In this document: in pieces, positions 53,919 through 63,150 of the stretch
Position numbering within the stretch: position 1 is the first letter of the stretch
How the letters are laid out: each line of letters starts with the position of its first letter
Source of the DNA: SKPT01 sp040905445
Lineage (GTDB): Bacteria; Planctomycetota; Phycisphaerae; Phycisphaerales; Phycisphaeraceae
Direction of reading: 5' to 3'
Length of the DNA: 64,000 nt
Assembly (NCBI GenBank): GCA_040905445.1
Contig: JBBDRN010000035.1
Coordinates: 35,602-99,601 of the forward strand
The notes under the pieces: generated by a model
Database searches by the model: none
Seen by the model: only the letters and a program-made list of their open reading frames with translations
What the model was told of the DNA's origin: nothing
Program-made: the position numbers and the translations under genes

Positions 53919-54554
53919 ATGCCCTCCCCCTCCCGCACCGACGCGCCCGCCAAGCCCGCGACGCCCGACCACCCGATCCACGAGCTGCTCGTCCGGCGCT
54001 GGAGCCCGCGTGCCTTCGCGGAGCGGCCTGTCGAGGCCGCCAAGCTCCGTCGGCTGTTCGAGGCGGCGCGGTGGGCGGCCTCGTCATTCAACGAGCAGCC
54101 GTGGCGCTTCTTCCTCGCCACGCGCGACGACCCGGCCCGCTTCGAGCAGGCCGTTAGCTGCCTCGTCGAGGGCAACCAGGCCTGGGCCCGCCACGCGCCG
54201 GTGCTCATCCTCACGGCGATCCACACGCGCTTCACGCGCAACGACAAGCCCAACCGCGTCGCCCTGCACGACCTGGGCCTCGCCATGGGCAGCCTCACGC
54301 TGCAGGCCACCGCGATGGACCTGCACGTGCACCAGATGGCGGGCGTCAAGCTCGACCGTGTGCGCGAGGTGTATGCGCTGCCCGAGGCGTTTGAGCCGCA
54401 GACCGCCGCGGCGGTCGGTTACGGCACGAGCGACCTCAGCCGGCTCCCCGCCAACCTTCACGACGCGGAGCGCGGGCCGCGCGAGCGCCTGCCGCTCGCC
54501 GAGTTCGTCTACAGCGAGTCGTTCGGCCAGCCCGCGCCGGAGGTGCGGAAGTAA
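53919..54554 (+). CDS. Nitroreductase-family FMN oxidoreductase
   Basis: ATG at 53919 is favoured over an in-frame ATG at 53901. The 211-residue product has RRWSPRAFAERPV (first FMN-phosphate Arg), AARWAASSFNEQPWRFFLA, a central DLGLAMGSLTLQAT helix and a late GYGTSDLSRLP. These enzymes reduce nitro or quinone compounds with NAD(P)H; the substrate is open. Confidence 0.9.
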   Translation: MPSPSRTDAPAKPATPDHPIHELLVRRWSPRAFAERPVEAAKLRRLFEAARWAASSFNEQPWRFFLATRDDPARFEQAVSCLVEGNQAWARHAPVLILTAIHTRFTRNDKPNRVALHDLGLAMGSLTLQATAMDLHVHQMAGVKLDRVREVYALPEAFEPQTAAAVGYGTSDLSRLPANLHDAERGPRERLPLAEFVYSESFGQPAPEVRK

Positions 54555-54611
54555 CCGCGCAAACGCGACGAAGCCCACGGATTGCCGCCCGTTTCTTTCA
54601 GGACCCCGTTC

Positions 54612-54833
54612 ATGAACGATTTTCTCGGCCGCGGCAGCCCGCTGGCGAAGTTCCTCAGCCTCACGCTGACCGTGCTCCTCACGGCCGTCGCCACCGCGCT
54701 GATCATGATGGGTCGGCCGCTGCTCGCGCTCGCCGCGGCCGTGATCGCCGGCTACGCGATTTCGATCTATCTCGACGTCTTTCGCGACGAGTTCGTCGCG
54801 CAGTTGCGCGAGGATCGGCGCGAGCGGCCGTAG
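54612..54833 (+). CDS. Small two-helix membrane protein
   Basis: The 73-residue product has two hydrophobic segments (LSLTLTVLLTAVATALIMM and LLALAAAVIAGYAISIYL) and an Arg/Glu-rich tail. CAGGAC precedes the ATG. No family is recognised. It ends nine bases before the convergent oxidoreductase stop. Confidence 0.6.
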   Translation: MNDFLGRGSPLAKFLSLTLTVLLTAVATALIMMGRPLLALAAAVIAGYAISIYLDVFRDEFVAQLREDRRERP

Positions 54834-54842
54834 GATCCGCGA

Positions 54843-56000
54843 TCACTTCACAAACGAGCTGGCCAGGTCGTCGCCCGCCGTCGCCGCGACCTCTTTTTTC
54901 TCGAACGTCGAGTTGGCGATCAGCTCCTGGATGAGGGCGTCGAACGCCTCGCGATCGGTGGGCAGGTCCACGGGCTTGTGACGGATGCCGCTCATGAGCA
55001 TCGCGTTGCCCAGCTCCAGGCCCCGGATGCCGTCGCGGGCCGGCGCGATCAGCTTTTCGCCGTGCAGGATGGCGTTGATGAAGTTGCGCGTGATGCCGAG
55101 GTGCCCCGCGTCGCGACCGCCGGGCTTGATGGTCTGCACGTCGTGCGGCGGCTTGGCGAAGCGCTCGGTGGTCGTTTTGCTATAGGCGAGCGCGCCGGCA
55201 TGGTTGCGCAGCAGCTTGATCTCGCCGGCCTCGGCGATCAGCGTCGCATCCTCGCCGACGATCTCCAGCCGGTTGACGCCCGGCGCCTCGGCGGTGGAGG
55301 TGATGAAGGTCCCCGTCGCGCCGTTCTCAAACTCCAGCAGCGCGTTGACCTCGTCCTCAACCTCGATGTCGTGGTACTTGCCCAAGCCCACCTGCGCGGT
55401 GACGCGCTTGGGCAGGCCCACGAGCCACTGGAAGAGGTCGAGGTTGTGCGGGCACTGGTTGATGAGCACCCCGCCGCCCTCGCCCGACCAGGTGGCGCGC
55501 CACCCGCCCGAGTCGTAGTAGGCCTGGGTGCGGAACCAGATGGTGATGGTCCAGGAGACGCGGTGCAGGCGGCCGATGGCGCCGCTGTCGATGATGCGCT
55601 TGACCTCGCGCCACAGCGGGTTGACGCGCATCTGGAACATCGCGCCGAAGACGAGCTCGGGATGCCGATCGGCCTCGTCGATCATCTCCTGCGCCGCCTT
55701 GGCGGTGACGCCGATCGGCTTCTCCGTCAGCACGTGCAGCCCCTGCTTGAAGGCCGCGATCGCGTAGGGCGGGTGGAAGTAGTGCGGCGTGGCGATCAGG
55801 ACGGCGTCGACGAGGCCCGAGCCGATCAGCTCGTTGCCATCCTCGAACACCTTGACGCCATACTCGGCGGCATGCGCCCGCGCCGACTCGCTCGGGTCGG
55901 CGGCGGCGACGAACTTCACGCCCGGGACGTCACCGAAGCTCTTCATGTGGCTGCGGGCCATCCCGCCGATGCCGATCACGCCGAGTCGTACCTGATCCAT
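54843..56000 (-). CDS. Gfo/Idh/MocA-family oxidoreductase (second)
   Basis: The 385-residue product has the Rossmann start LGVIGIGGMARSH, the EKPIGVTAKAAQEM motif (~residue 95), and a catalytic-region CPHNLDLFQWLVG with His-Asn. The N-terminus has no signal peptide. It differs from the enzyme at 4028 in the C-terminal third. Members act on sugars and inositols; the substrate is unknown. Confidence 0.88.
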   Translation of the reverse strand: MDQVRLGVIGIGGMARSHMKSFGDVPGVKFVAAADPSESARAHAAEYGVKVFEDGNELIGSGLVDAVLIATPHYFHPPYAIAAFKQGLHVLTEKPIGVTAKAAQEMIDEADRHPELVFGAMFQMRVNPLWREVKRIIDSGAIGRLHRVSWTITIWFRTQAYYDSGGWRATWSGEGGGVLINQCPHNLDLFQWLVGLPKRVTAQVGLGKYHDIEVEDEVNALLEFENGATGTFITSTAEAPGVNRLEIVGEDATLIAEAGEIKLLRNHAGALAYSKTTTERFAKPPHDVQTIKPGGRDAGHLGITRNFINAILHGEKLIAPARDGIRGLELGNAMLMSGIRHKPVDLPTDREAFDALIQELIANSTFEKKEVAATAGDDLASSFVK

Positions 56001-56285
56001 GGAATTCTCCTCCGGGAGCGGGTGGCGGGGTGCCGGGTGGCAGGGTGGCGGGGCGGCCCTCCATCCGAGGCCGAGACACGCCGTTTATACCGCGCCGCGA
56101 AGGCACGATCAAAGCCCCGCGCCCGCACCGCCGCGCCGCACGCGCCCTCCCCCGTCTGCGGCGGCCCAGCGGACCCGACGCGCGGCGCACCGCGCGCTAA
56201 ATCTCTATCATGCCCGCGAGGCGCAACCCCCGATGTGCGTCCATCCGTGTTCATTCGTGGCTATTTTTCGAGGCAGGCATTTTCC

Positions 56286-57488
56286 ATGGAGCTATCCCAG
56301 CGCGTCCGCGGCATCAAGCCCTCCAGCACCCTGGCCGTCACCGCCCGCAGCAAGGCGATGAAGGCCGAGGGCCTCGATGTCGTCGGCTTCGGCGCCGGGG
56401 AGCCCGACTTCGACACGCCGGCCCACATCAAGCAGGCCGCCATCGCCGCCCTCGAAGCGGGCATGACCAAGTACCAGCCCGCCGCCGGCACGCCCGAGGC
56501 CCGCAAGGCCGTCGCCACCTACATGAACGAGCGCTTCGGGTACGACTACGCGGCGGAGAACGTGCTCATCAGCGTCGGTGGCAAGCACGCGCTCTACCAG
56601 GCGTTCCAGGCGATCCTCGAGCCCGGCGACGAGGTGCTCCTGCCCACCCCCTACTGGGTCTCCTATCCCGAGCAGGTCCGGCTCGCCGGCGGCAGCGTCC
56701 GCGAGATCGCCGGGGCCGTCGACAACGACTTCAGGATCACGCCCGAGCAGCTCGCCGCCGCCATCACCGACCGCACGCGCGTGCTCGTGATCAACAGCCC
56801 GTCGAACCCGACGGGGACGATGTACTCGCGCGCGGAGCTGACCGCGCTGGCCGACGTTGTCGCCGCGCACCCGCGGCTGGTCGTCTTCTCGGACGAGATT
56901 TACGAGCGCCTGGTCTACGGCGACGTCCCGTTTGCCAGCTTCGCGAGCCTGCGCGAGGAGGTGGGCCGGCGCACCGTCACGTTCAACTGCCTGAGCAAGA
57001 CGTACGCGATGACGGGCTGGCGGATCGGCTTCACGATCGGCCCGGCGCAGCTCATCGGCGCGATGACGGCCATGCAGGGGCAGATGACGAGCAACATCAC
57101 GAGCTTCTGCCTGCCCGCCGTCGAGGCCGCGCTCGCCGGCCCGCAGGACGAGGTGGAGACGATGCGCCAGGCCTTCGCCGAGCGCGGCCGACACATGCAC
57201 GCGCGGCTCAGCCGCATGCCCGGCATCCGCTGCCCCGAGCCGACCGGGGCGTTCTACGTCTTCCCCGACATCAGCCAGGCGGCGATCGGCAAGCACGACC
57301 CGGCGGGCCTGGTGCTCGACACCGCCGGCAGCTTCGCCGACAGCCTGCTCGAGCACGCCAGGGTCGCCGTCGTCCCCGGCGAGGACTTCGGCGCCCCGAC
57401 GCACGTGCGCCTGAGCTTCGCGACGAGCATGGAGCAGATCGACAAGGGGCTCGACCGCCTCGAAGGCTTCCTCGCGACACTCAAGTAG
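56286..57488 (+). CDS. Aspartate aminotransferase family (class I, subgroup Ib)
   Basis: ATG at 56286 has GAGGCAGG about eight bases upstream. The 400-residue product has GAGEPDFDTPAHIK, NSPSNPTGTMYS, SDEIYERLVYG and the PLP lysine in LSKTYAMTGWRIG, then a C-terminal RLSFATSMEQIDKGLDRL. It resembles thermostable aspartate/prephenate aminotransferases. It could also use other amino acids. The upstream gap (56001-56285) has a CCGTGTTCATTCGTGGCT microrepeat and GC-rich sequence only. Confidence 0.92.
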   Translation: MELSQRVRGIKPSSTLAVTARSKAMKAEGLDVVGFGAGEPDFDTPAHIKQAAIAALEAGMTKYQPAAGTPEARKAVATYMNERFGYDYAAENVLISVGGKHALYQAFQAILEPGDEVLLPTPYWVSYPEQVRLAGGSVREIAGAVDNDFRITPEQLAAAITDRTRVLVINSPSNPTGTMYSRAELTALADVVAAHPRLVVFSDEIYERLVYGDVPFASFASLREEVGRRTVTFNCLSKTYAMTGWRIGFTIGPAQLIGAMTAMQGQMTSNITSFCLPAVEAALAGPQDEVETMRQAFAERGRHMHARLSRMPGIRCPEPTGAFYVFPDISQAAIGKHDPAGLVLDTAGSFADSLLEHARVAVVPGEDFGAPTHVRLSFATSMEQIDKGLDRLEGFLATLK

Positions 57489-57561
57489 GGGCTCCGGAAG
57501 GGACGAGGGGGGGGTGTTTGGGGAACGATGTTCGTGCCCGCCGTAGGCACGGAGGGGCCGC

Positions 57562-58104
57562 ATGAAAATCGAGTACGAGCAGCGGCTGGCGGATCTGGCG
57601 GCATTCTCGCGGTACTACCTGGACCTTTCGGGCGAGGCCTCGATGTCGGCCCGCATCAAGGCGAGCATCAAGTATCCGCTGGCCATCATCGCCATGACCG
57701 CGTTGATCAGTTTCGAGGCGGAGTCCGCGGCGGCGGTGACGATCGGCTTGGTTTCCGCCGTCGTGCTCGGGAGCTGGACGTACCGGAGCCATCCCGCGAG
57801 GCTTCGCCAGAGCACGGAGGACACATTCCTGCAACTGCCGCCCGACCGGTTGGAGGGGCTGCGGACAATCGAGCTTGAGGCGGACGCGCTCGTGGAGCGG
57901 GGGCCGGAGATGGAGATCCGCACGCGGTATTCAGCAGTGGGCCCGGTGATGTCGACGCAGCGACACACGTTCATCCTCATCTCGCCGCTGCAGGCTCACG
58001 TGATCCCGCACGACCAGGTGGACGAGGCGACACGGGCGGCCTTCTGTGCAGCGTTGGAGCAGCGCATCGAGGCGTCGGCCGAGCTCGTGCCCGGGGCGTC
58101 CTGA
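57562..58104 (+). CDS. YcxB-like membrane protein
   Basis: GGAGGGG precedes the ATG. The 180-residue product starts with a short cytoplasmic part, a pair of hydrophobic helices (~residues 38-50 and 55-70), and a soluble C-terminal domain with TFILISPLQAHVIPHDQV, the feature of YcxB/PF14317 proteins. Function is unknown. Confidence 0.7.
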   Translation: MKIEYEQRLADLAAFSRYYLDLSGEASMSARIKASIKYPLAIIAMTALISFEAESAAAVTIGLVSAVVLGSWTYRSHPARLRQSTEDTFLQLPPDRLEGLRTIELEADALVERGPEMEIRTRYSAVGPVMSTQRHTFILISPLQAHVIPHDQVDEATRAAFCAALEQRIEASAELVPGAS

Positions 58105-58174
58105 CGGCCGGGTGCCACGACGCTAAAATCACCGCGAACGAGTTTTACAAGATCCATTGCCCCCCGAGGCCTTC

Positions 58175-59306
58175 ATGACCGACTCCCACGCCGACCTTCA
58201 GCAGGAAGCCGTTGCCGACCTGCTCAGCGACCTGCGGGCCCGGATGCAAAACATCCGGGACTCTCTTTGACTACGACCGGAAACTGACGCAGCTCGCGGA
58301 GTTCGAGGCGCGGATGGGCCAGGCCGACTTCTGGGACGACCCCGCCAAGGCCAACGCCACCGTCGCCGAGCTCAAGGCCGCCAAGGCCATCACCGTCCCC
58401 ATCACCGACATCGCCGAGCAGCTCGATGAGTTGGAGCTGCTCTGGCAGATGGCGGGCGAGGAGGATGACGCCGACACGCGCGACGAGGTGCGCCGGAAGC
58501 TGCCCGAGCTTCAGCAGCAGCTCGACCGCCTCGAGACGATCTCCCTGCTCGGCGGCAAGTACGACGCCCACAACGCGTACCTGACCATCTACGCCCGCGA
58601 AGGCGGCACCGAGGCCCAGGACTGGGCCGAGATGCTGATGCGCATGTACCTCTACTACTGCGAACGCCAGGGCTGGAAGGTCGAGGAGATCGACCGCACC
58701 GAGGGCGAGGAGGCGGGCCTCAAGGACATCACGCTGCGCGTCGAGGGCCCGCTGGCGTATGGCTACCTCTCCGCCGAGCGCGGTACGCACCGCCTCGCGC
58801 GCGTGTCGCCCTTCAACTCCCAGGGCAAGCGCCAGACGAGCTTCGCCGCCGTCGAGGTCGTCCCCGAGTTCGAGGCCGTCGGCGACTTCGAGATCCCCGA
58901 CAAGGATCTCGACATCCAGGCCTTCGCACGCTCCTCCGGCCCCGGCGGGCAGAACGTCAACAAGGTCGCCACCGCCGTGCGCATGATCCACAAGCCCACG
59001 GGCCTGCAGGTCGTCTGCTCGGTGCACAAGAGCCAGCAGCAGAACCGCAACCTCGCCATGTCGATCCTCCGCGGCAAGCTCGAGTTGCTCGAAGAGGAGA
59101 AGCGCGCCAAGGAGCGCGAGGACGCCGCCGGCGGCAAGCTCGACATGGGCTGGGGCACACAGATCCGCAGCTACGTCTTCTACGACAACCGCGTCAAGGA
59201 CCACCGCACCGGTCACGAGTCAGGCAACCCCCAGTCGGTCCTGGACGGCGCGCTCGATCCGTTCATCGACGCCGAACTGCAGCGGCGCGCCAAGCGCGGC
59301 AAATGA
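58175..59306 (+). CDS. prfB: Peptide chain release factor 2 with programmed +1 frameshift
   Basis: The first 31 codons end at CTT-TGA-C (58265-58271), then translation continues in the +1 frame from 58269. The full product is about 376 residues. It has SPFNSQGKRQTSF in the stop-codon recognition region, the catalytic GGQ in SSGPGGQNVNKV and a C-terminal SVLDGALDPFIDAEL. RF2 reads UGA and UAA, so scarcity of RF2 lets the ribosome pause at UGA and shift, which autoregulates it. An RF1 gene is not in the window. Confidence 0.95.
58265..58271 (+). promoter_or_regulatory. RF2 programmed +1 frameshift site (CTT TGA C)
   Basis: CTT is codon 31, TGA the in-frame stop and C the following base: the canonical slippery site found in most bacterial prfB genes. 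The upstream Shine-Dalgarno-like stimulator (AGGGGG in E. coli) is reduced here to CGGGA. Confidence 0.9.
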
Positions 59307-59318
59307 CCACGCGCTCGC

Positions 59319-59403
59319 GTAGGGTCCGCTGTGCGGACCTTCCGCATCCTGCCGCCGCATCGCGACCGTCGCCGGAAACGCCGGTCCGCACAGCGGACCC
59401 TAC
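59319..59403. repeat. Inverted pair of R4 palindromes between prfB and gmhA
   Basis: GTAGGGTCCGCTGTGCGGAC at 59319 is repeated inverted at 59383-59403, with 43 bases between. The two could pair into a long hairpin, and each folds on its own. The second supplies the TAG stop of gmhA. The pair lies between the convergent prfB and gmhA genes, so it could end transcription from both sides. Confidence 0.8.
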
Positions 59404-59984
59404 GCGAGCCGGCCGTCGATCGCCTCGCAGATCGTGTGATAGAGCAGCAGGTGCGCCTCCTGCACGCGAGCCGTCGCTTCGGACGCGACGATGAGCTCGA
59501 TGTCGGCGAGCCCGCGGCATCGCCCGCCGCCCTGGCCCAGAAACGCCATCGTCGCGAGGCCGCCGGCCCGGCCTGTCTCGAGCGCCCGCACGACATTCTC
59601 GCTGTTGCCCGACGTCGAGAACACCGCCAGCACGTCGTCGGCCCGGCCGAACGCGGCGACCTGCCGGGCGAAGACGTCCGCCGCCGGGTAGTCGTTGCTC
59701 AGGGCGGTCAGCAGCGCGTGGTTGGCGGTCAGGTCGATCGCCGGGTACCCGCGCCGCTCGCGGAGAAAGCGGCCGGCGATCTCGGCGGTGAAGTGGGCGC
59801 AGTCGGCGGCACTGCCCCCGTTGCCGCAGCACAGCAGTTGACGACCGGCGAGCAGCGCGTCGGCGAGCAGCGCCGCCGCCCGCTCCACCGGCTCCGCCAG
59901 CGCCGCCAGCCCCGCCAGCACCGCCCGGCCGTCGGCGATGCGGGCATGTAGCAGATCAGCGGTCGATCCCATGGGCTCACTCAT
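59400..59984 (-). CDS. gmhA: SIS-domain phosphoheptose isomerase GmhA-like
   Basis: The 194-residue product has CGNGGSAADCAHFTAEIAGRF (GmhA signature, written here in parts: CGNGGSAADC and FTAEIAGRF), STSGNSENVVRAL and a late EAHLLLYHTICEAID. GmhA makes D-glycero-heptose-7-P from sedoheptulose-7-P for LPS core heptose. The ~190-residue length fits. TAG stop inside R4. Confidence 0.9.
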   Translation of the reverse strand: MSEPMGSTADLLHARIADGRAVLAGLAALAEPVERAAALLADALLAGRQLLCCGNGGSAADCAHFTAEIAGRFLRERRGYPAIDLTANHALLTALSNDYPAADVFARQVAAFGRADDVLAVFSTSGNSENVVRALETGRAGGLATMAFLGQGGGRCRGLADIELIVASEATARVQEAHLLLYHTICEAIDGRLA

Positions 59985-60002
59985 GGCTGGACCTTACCCT
60001 CC

Positions 60003-60860
60003 TCATCCGCGCTGCGCCCCTCGCCCAACGCTCGCCCCCACGCTACCGCGCCGGCGCGCCCGCCGGCGCATCATCCACGCCGCCAGCCTCGGACACGCCG
60101 TCGTCATCGCGAGCGCATAGCGCGCCGCCGGCATCGGCCACACCTCGGGCCGCGGCCGACGCAGCGATCGCACCACCGCCCGCGCCACCGTCTCGGCGCT
60201 CTGCGCCAGAAACGCCGGCGTGTTGGGCGTCGCGTCCGCGATCTCCCGCCCCGACCGCCGCCCGACCACGGCGGAAAACTCGGTCCGCGTCCCCACCGGA
60301 TGCACCGTCGTCACGACAAAGCCCTCCGCCGCCAGTTCCGCCCGCAGCGCCCCCGCGACGGCGTCCTGCGCCGCCTTGGTCGCGGCATAGGCGCCGTGGT
60401 CGGGCAGGGCGATCTCGCTCGCCACCGACGAGCAGACCACGATGTGCCGCAGCCCGCCGTCGGCTTGCCTCATCGCGGGCGTGCCGGCCTGGAGCGTCCG
60501 CACCGTGCCGAAATAGTTGACTTCGAAGATCTCGCGATGCTGCGCGTCGGTCATGGACAGCACCGGCGCGCACAGGCCGTGGCCCGCGTTGGCGAAGAGT
60601 GCGTCGACGCGGCCGAACGCGCCGAGCGCCTGCTCGAAAAGGGCGGCGACGTCCGCGTCGCGCGCCACGTCGCACGTCACCGGCACCGCGCGTCGGCCGA
60701 TCGCCTCGATCTGCTGAGCGACGGCATCGAGCCGGTCGCGCCGCCTCGCCCCGAGCACCACGTCCATGCCGGCCCGGGCACAGGCCAGCGCGGTCGCCGC
60801 CCCGATCCCCGCGCTCGCGCCGGTAATCACCATGACCCGACCCTCAAGCACCCGTGCCAT
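60003..60860 (-). CDS. Short-chain dehydrogenase/reductase
   Basis: ATG at 60860 is the best start; the frame extends upstream without protein-like content. The 285-residue product has the cofactor motif TGASAGIG (~residue 13), ANAGHG, the catalytic Ser in CSSVAS and Tyr-Lys in YAATK. NADP preference is suggested by the Arg after the second strand (GARRRDRL). The C-terminal tail is Arg-rich. Substrate unknown. Divergent from pyrE. Confidence 0.9.
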   Translation of the reverse strand: MARVLEGRVMVITGASAGIGAATALACARAGMDVVLGARRRDRLDAVAQQIEAIGRRAVPVTCDVARDADVAALFEQALGAFGRVDALFANAGHGLCAPVLSMTDAQHREIFEVNYFGTVRTLQAGTPAMRQADGGLRHIVVCSSVASEIALPDHGAYAATKAAQDAVAGALRAELAAEGFVVTTVHPVGTRTEFSAVVGRRSGREIADATPNTPAFLAQSAETVARAVVRSLRRPRPEVWPMPAARYALAMTTACPRLAAWMMRRRARRRGSVGASVGRGAQRG

Positions 60861-60960
60861 GGGACAAGTGTATCGCCGCCCGTGACCCGCCGCCCGCCGG
60901 GCCGCGCGGGCGCCGGAGCGCGAACTTGCACGCCCACCTTCGGCTCGCGACACTTGCCCC

Positions 60961-61491
60961 ATGACCATGAAAGACAACGACCTCATCAAGCGCATCTGCG
61001 ACGCGGCGCTGCTGCGTGGCAGCTTCACGCTCCGCAGCGGCCGCACGAGCCGCTACTACCTCGACAAGTACCTCTTCGAAACGCAGCCGGACATCCTCGC
61101 CGCGCTGGCGGAGCGGTTCGCCGCCCACGTCGACGACGGCGTCGACCGCCTCGCCGGCGCGGAGCTCGGCGGCATCCCCATCGTCACCGCCACCGCGCTG
61201 GCCACCGGGAAGCCGACCATCCTCATCCGCAACCAGAAAAAAGACTACGGCACCGCCAAGCAACTCGAAGGCAGGCTCGAAGCCGGCGACCGCGTCGTCA
61301 TCCTCGAGGACATCGCGACGACAGGCGGCCAGGTGCTCGAAGCCGCGAAGGTGCTCACCGACGCCGGCGCGACCGTGACCGCCATCATCGCCGCCATCGA
61401 CCGCCAGGAGGGTGCCCGGGAGAACATCGAAGCCGCGGGCTATCGCTTTGAGAGCCTGTTGACGAAGGCGGCGCTCGGCATCGACGAGTAG
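60961..61491 (+). CDS. pyrE: Orotate phosphoribosyltransferase
   Basis: The 176-residue protein has FTLRSGRTSRYYLDKY near the N-terminus, the AELGGIPI segment, the Lys-rich flexible loop RNQKKDYGT, and the PRPP motif VVILEDIATTGGQVLEA. It makes OMP from orotate and PRPP in pyrimidine synthesis. It is of the short bacterial type. Confidence 0.95.
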   Translation: MTMKDNDLIKRICDAALLRGSFTLRSGRTSRYYLDKYLFETQPDILAALAERFAAHVDDGVDRLAGAELGGIPIVTATALATGKPTILIRNQKKDYGTAKQLEGRLEAGDRVVILEDIATTGGQVLEAAKVLTDAGATVTAIIAAIDRQEGARENIEAAGYRFESLLTKAALGIDE

Positions 61492-61583
61492 CGTCACGGC
61501 GCCGTTTTCGCCGCCGCAACCCACGCGCATGGCAACGCTGCCGTTGCGCCACATCGCGCGCTGAAACCCTCTATCCTCCTCCC

Positions 61584-63077
61584 ATGGCCAAAACCAGCGT
61601 GCAATTCATCTGCCGCGCGTGCGGCTCGGTCCAGAGCCGCTGGGCGGGCAAGTGCACCGACTGCGGCCAGTGGAACACGCTCGAGGAGCACCGCGTCGCC
61701 CGCGGCGCCGCGATGGACCCGCTGCGCGGCGCGGCCGGGGGCGCCGGCGTGACGGGGGCGGGCGTCATCGGTGCCGCCGCCGTCGCGGAACCCCCCAGGG
61801 CGCGGGCCATCAACGACGTCCAGCCCGACGTCGCCGACGGCCTGCGCATCGCCACCGGCATCAACGAGCTCGACCGCGTCCTCGGCGGCCACGCCCCACC
61901 ACCAGCCCCGCCACCAGCGGGCGAGGTGAGGGTGGCGGGGGCGGGGGCGGGGGCGGGGGGCATTGTCCCCGGCTCCGCCATCCTGCTCGGCGGCGACCCG
62001 GGCATCGGCAAGTCGACCCTCATGCTCCAGGCCGCACGCCAGCTCGCCCGCGCCCGCCGACGCGTCCTCTACGTCACCAGCGAGGAATCCGCCCAGCAAC
62101 TCCAGCAGCGCGCCGAGCGCCTCGACGCCCTCGGCGACGGCTGCGACAACCTGCTCGTCCTCGCCGATACCAACCTCGCCCGCATCATCGAGCAGGCGCG
62201 GCAGACGGGCCCCGCGGTCATGATCGTCGACTCGATCCAGATGATCTACAAGGGCGATCTGCCCGCCGCGCCCGGCAGCGTCACGCAATTGCGCAACTGC
62301 TGCCTCGAGCTCGTCTACCACGCCAAGGCCTCCGGCACCGCGCTGCTGCTCGTCGGCCACGTCACCAAGAAGGGCCAGGTCGCCGGCCCGCGCCTGCTCG
62401 AGCACATGGTCGACACCGTCCTCTACTTCGAAGGCGACCGCTTCCACAGCCACCGCGTCGTCCGCGCGACCAAGAACCGCTTCGGCTCGACGCTGGAAGT
62501 CGGCCTCTTCGAGATGGGCGAGCAGGGGCTCAGCGAGGTGCACGACGCCGCCGGCGTCGCCGCCAGCGAGTACCACGCCCGGGCCGGCAGCGTCATCTGC
62601 CCCGTCATGCAGGGCTCGCGCTGCCTGCTCGTCGAGATCCAGGCCCTGACCGCCACCGGCATCCTCGGCGCCGCCAAGCGCAAGGTCAGCGGGCTCGACG
62701 GCAACCGCCTCGCGGTGCTCATCGCCGTTCTGGAAAAACGCGCCGGCCTGCGCCTCGCCGACCAGGACGTGTTCACGTCGAGCGTCGGCGGCATGCGCGT
62801 CGCCGAGCCCGCCGCCGACCTCGCCCTCGCGCTGGCGATCGCGTCGGCCCACCACAACCGCAGCCTGCCCGAACGCGTCTGCGCCGTCGGCGAGGTCGGC
62901 CTCGGCGGCGAGATCCGCCACGTCCAGCAGCTCGAACAGCGCGCCCGTGAGGCCCAGCGCCTCGGCTTCGAGCACGTCATCGCGCCCGCCCCCCGCGACC
63001 GCGCCCGCACCGCGAGCAAGCTGCCAGGCGTCATCGGCGTCCAGACGCTCGACGAAGCGATGCAACACCTGCAGTAG
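61584..63077 (+). CDS. radA: DNA repair ATPase RadA with a low-complexity insertion
   Basis: The 497-residue product has the N-terminal zinc finger CRACGSVQSRWAGKCTDCGQW, in pieces, Walker A GGDPGIGKST, the RadA motif KNRFGS and a C-terminal Lon-like domain (GGMRVAEPAADLALALA). RadA promotes branch migration in recombination. Between LGG and GIVPGS, which are normally continuous, there is an insertion of 22 residues (HAPPPAPPPAGEVRVAGAGA plus two) encoded by 61890-61955. Its DNA contains four consecutive G-tracts (61937-61960). Confidence 0.94.
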   Translation: MAKTSVQFICRACGSVQSRWAGKCTDCGQWNTLEEHRVARGAAMDPLRGAAGGAGVTGAGVIGAAAVAEPPRARAINDVQPDVADGLRIATGINELDRVLGGHAPPPAPPPAGEVRVAGAGAGAGGIVPGSAILLGGDPGIGKSTLMLQAARQLARARRRVLYVTSEESAQQLQQRAERLDALGDGCDNLLVLADTNLARIIEQARQTGPAVMIVDSIQMIYKGDLPAAPGSVTQLRNCCLELVYHAKASGTALLLVGHVTKKGQVAGPRLLEHMVDTVLYFEGDRFHSHRVVRATKNRFGSTLEVGLFEMGEQGLSEVHDAAGVAASEYHARAGSVICPVMQGSRCLLVEIQALTATGILGAAKRKVSGLDGNRLAVLIAVLEKRAGLRLADQDVFTSSVGGMRVAEPAADLALALAIASAHHNRSLPERVCAVGEVGLGGEIRHVQQLEQRAREAQRLGFEHVIAPAPRDRARTASKLPGVIGVQTLDEAMQHLQ

Positions 63078-63150
63078 CGGCACGGGCCGAAGTCCACGGA
63101 TTGCAATTCGTGGGCGTCGGCCCCACGATGCTTACGTAACATGCGGCAGC

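Noticed and set aside
58212..58267. prfB starting at TTG 58212
   Set aside because: The ATG at 58175 gives the RF2 N-terminus and the canonical frameshift site; the TTG would only be needed if the frameshift were ignored.
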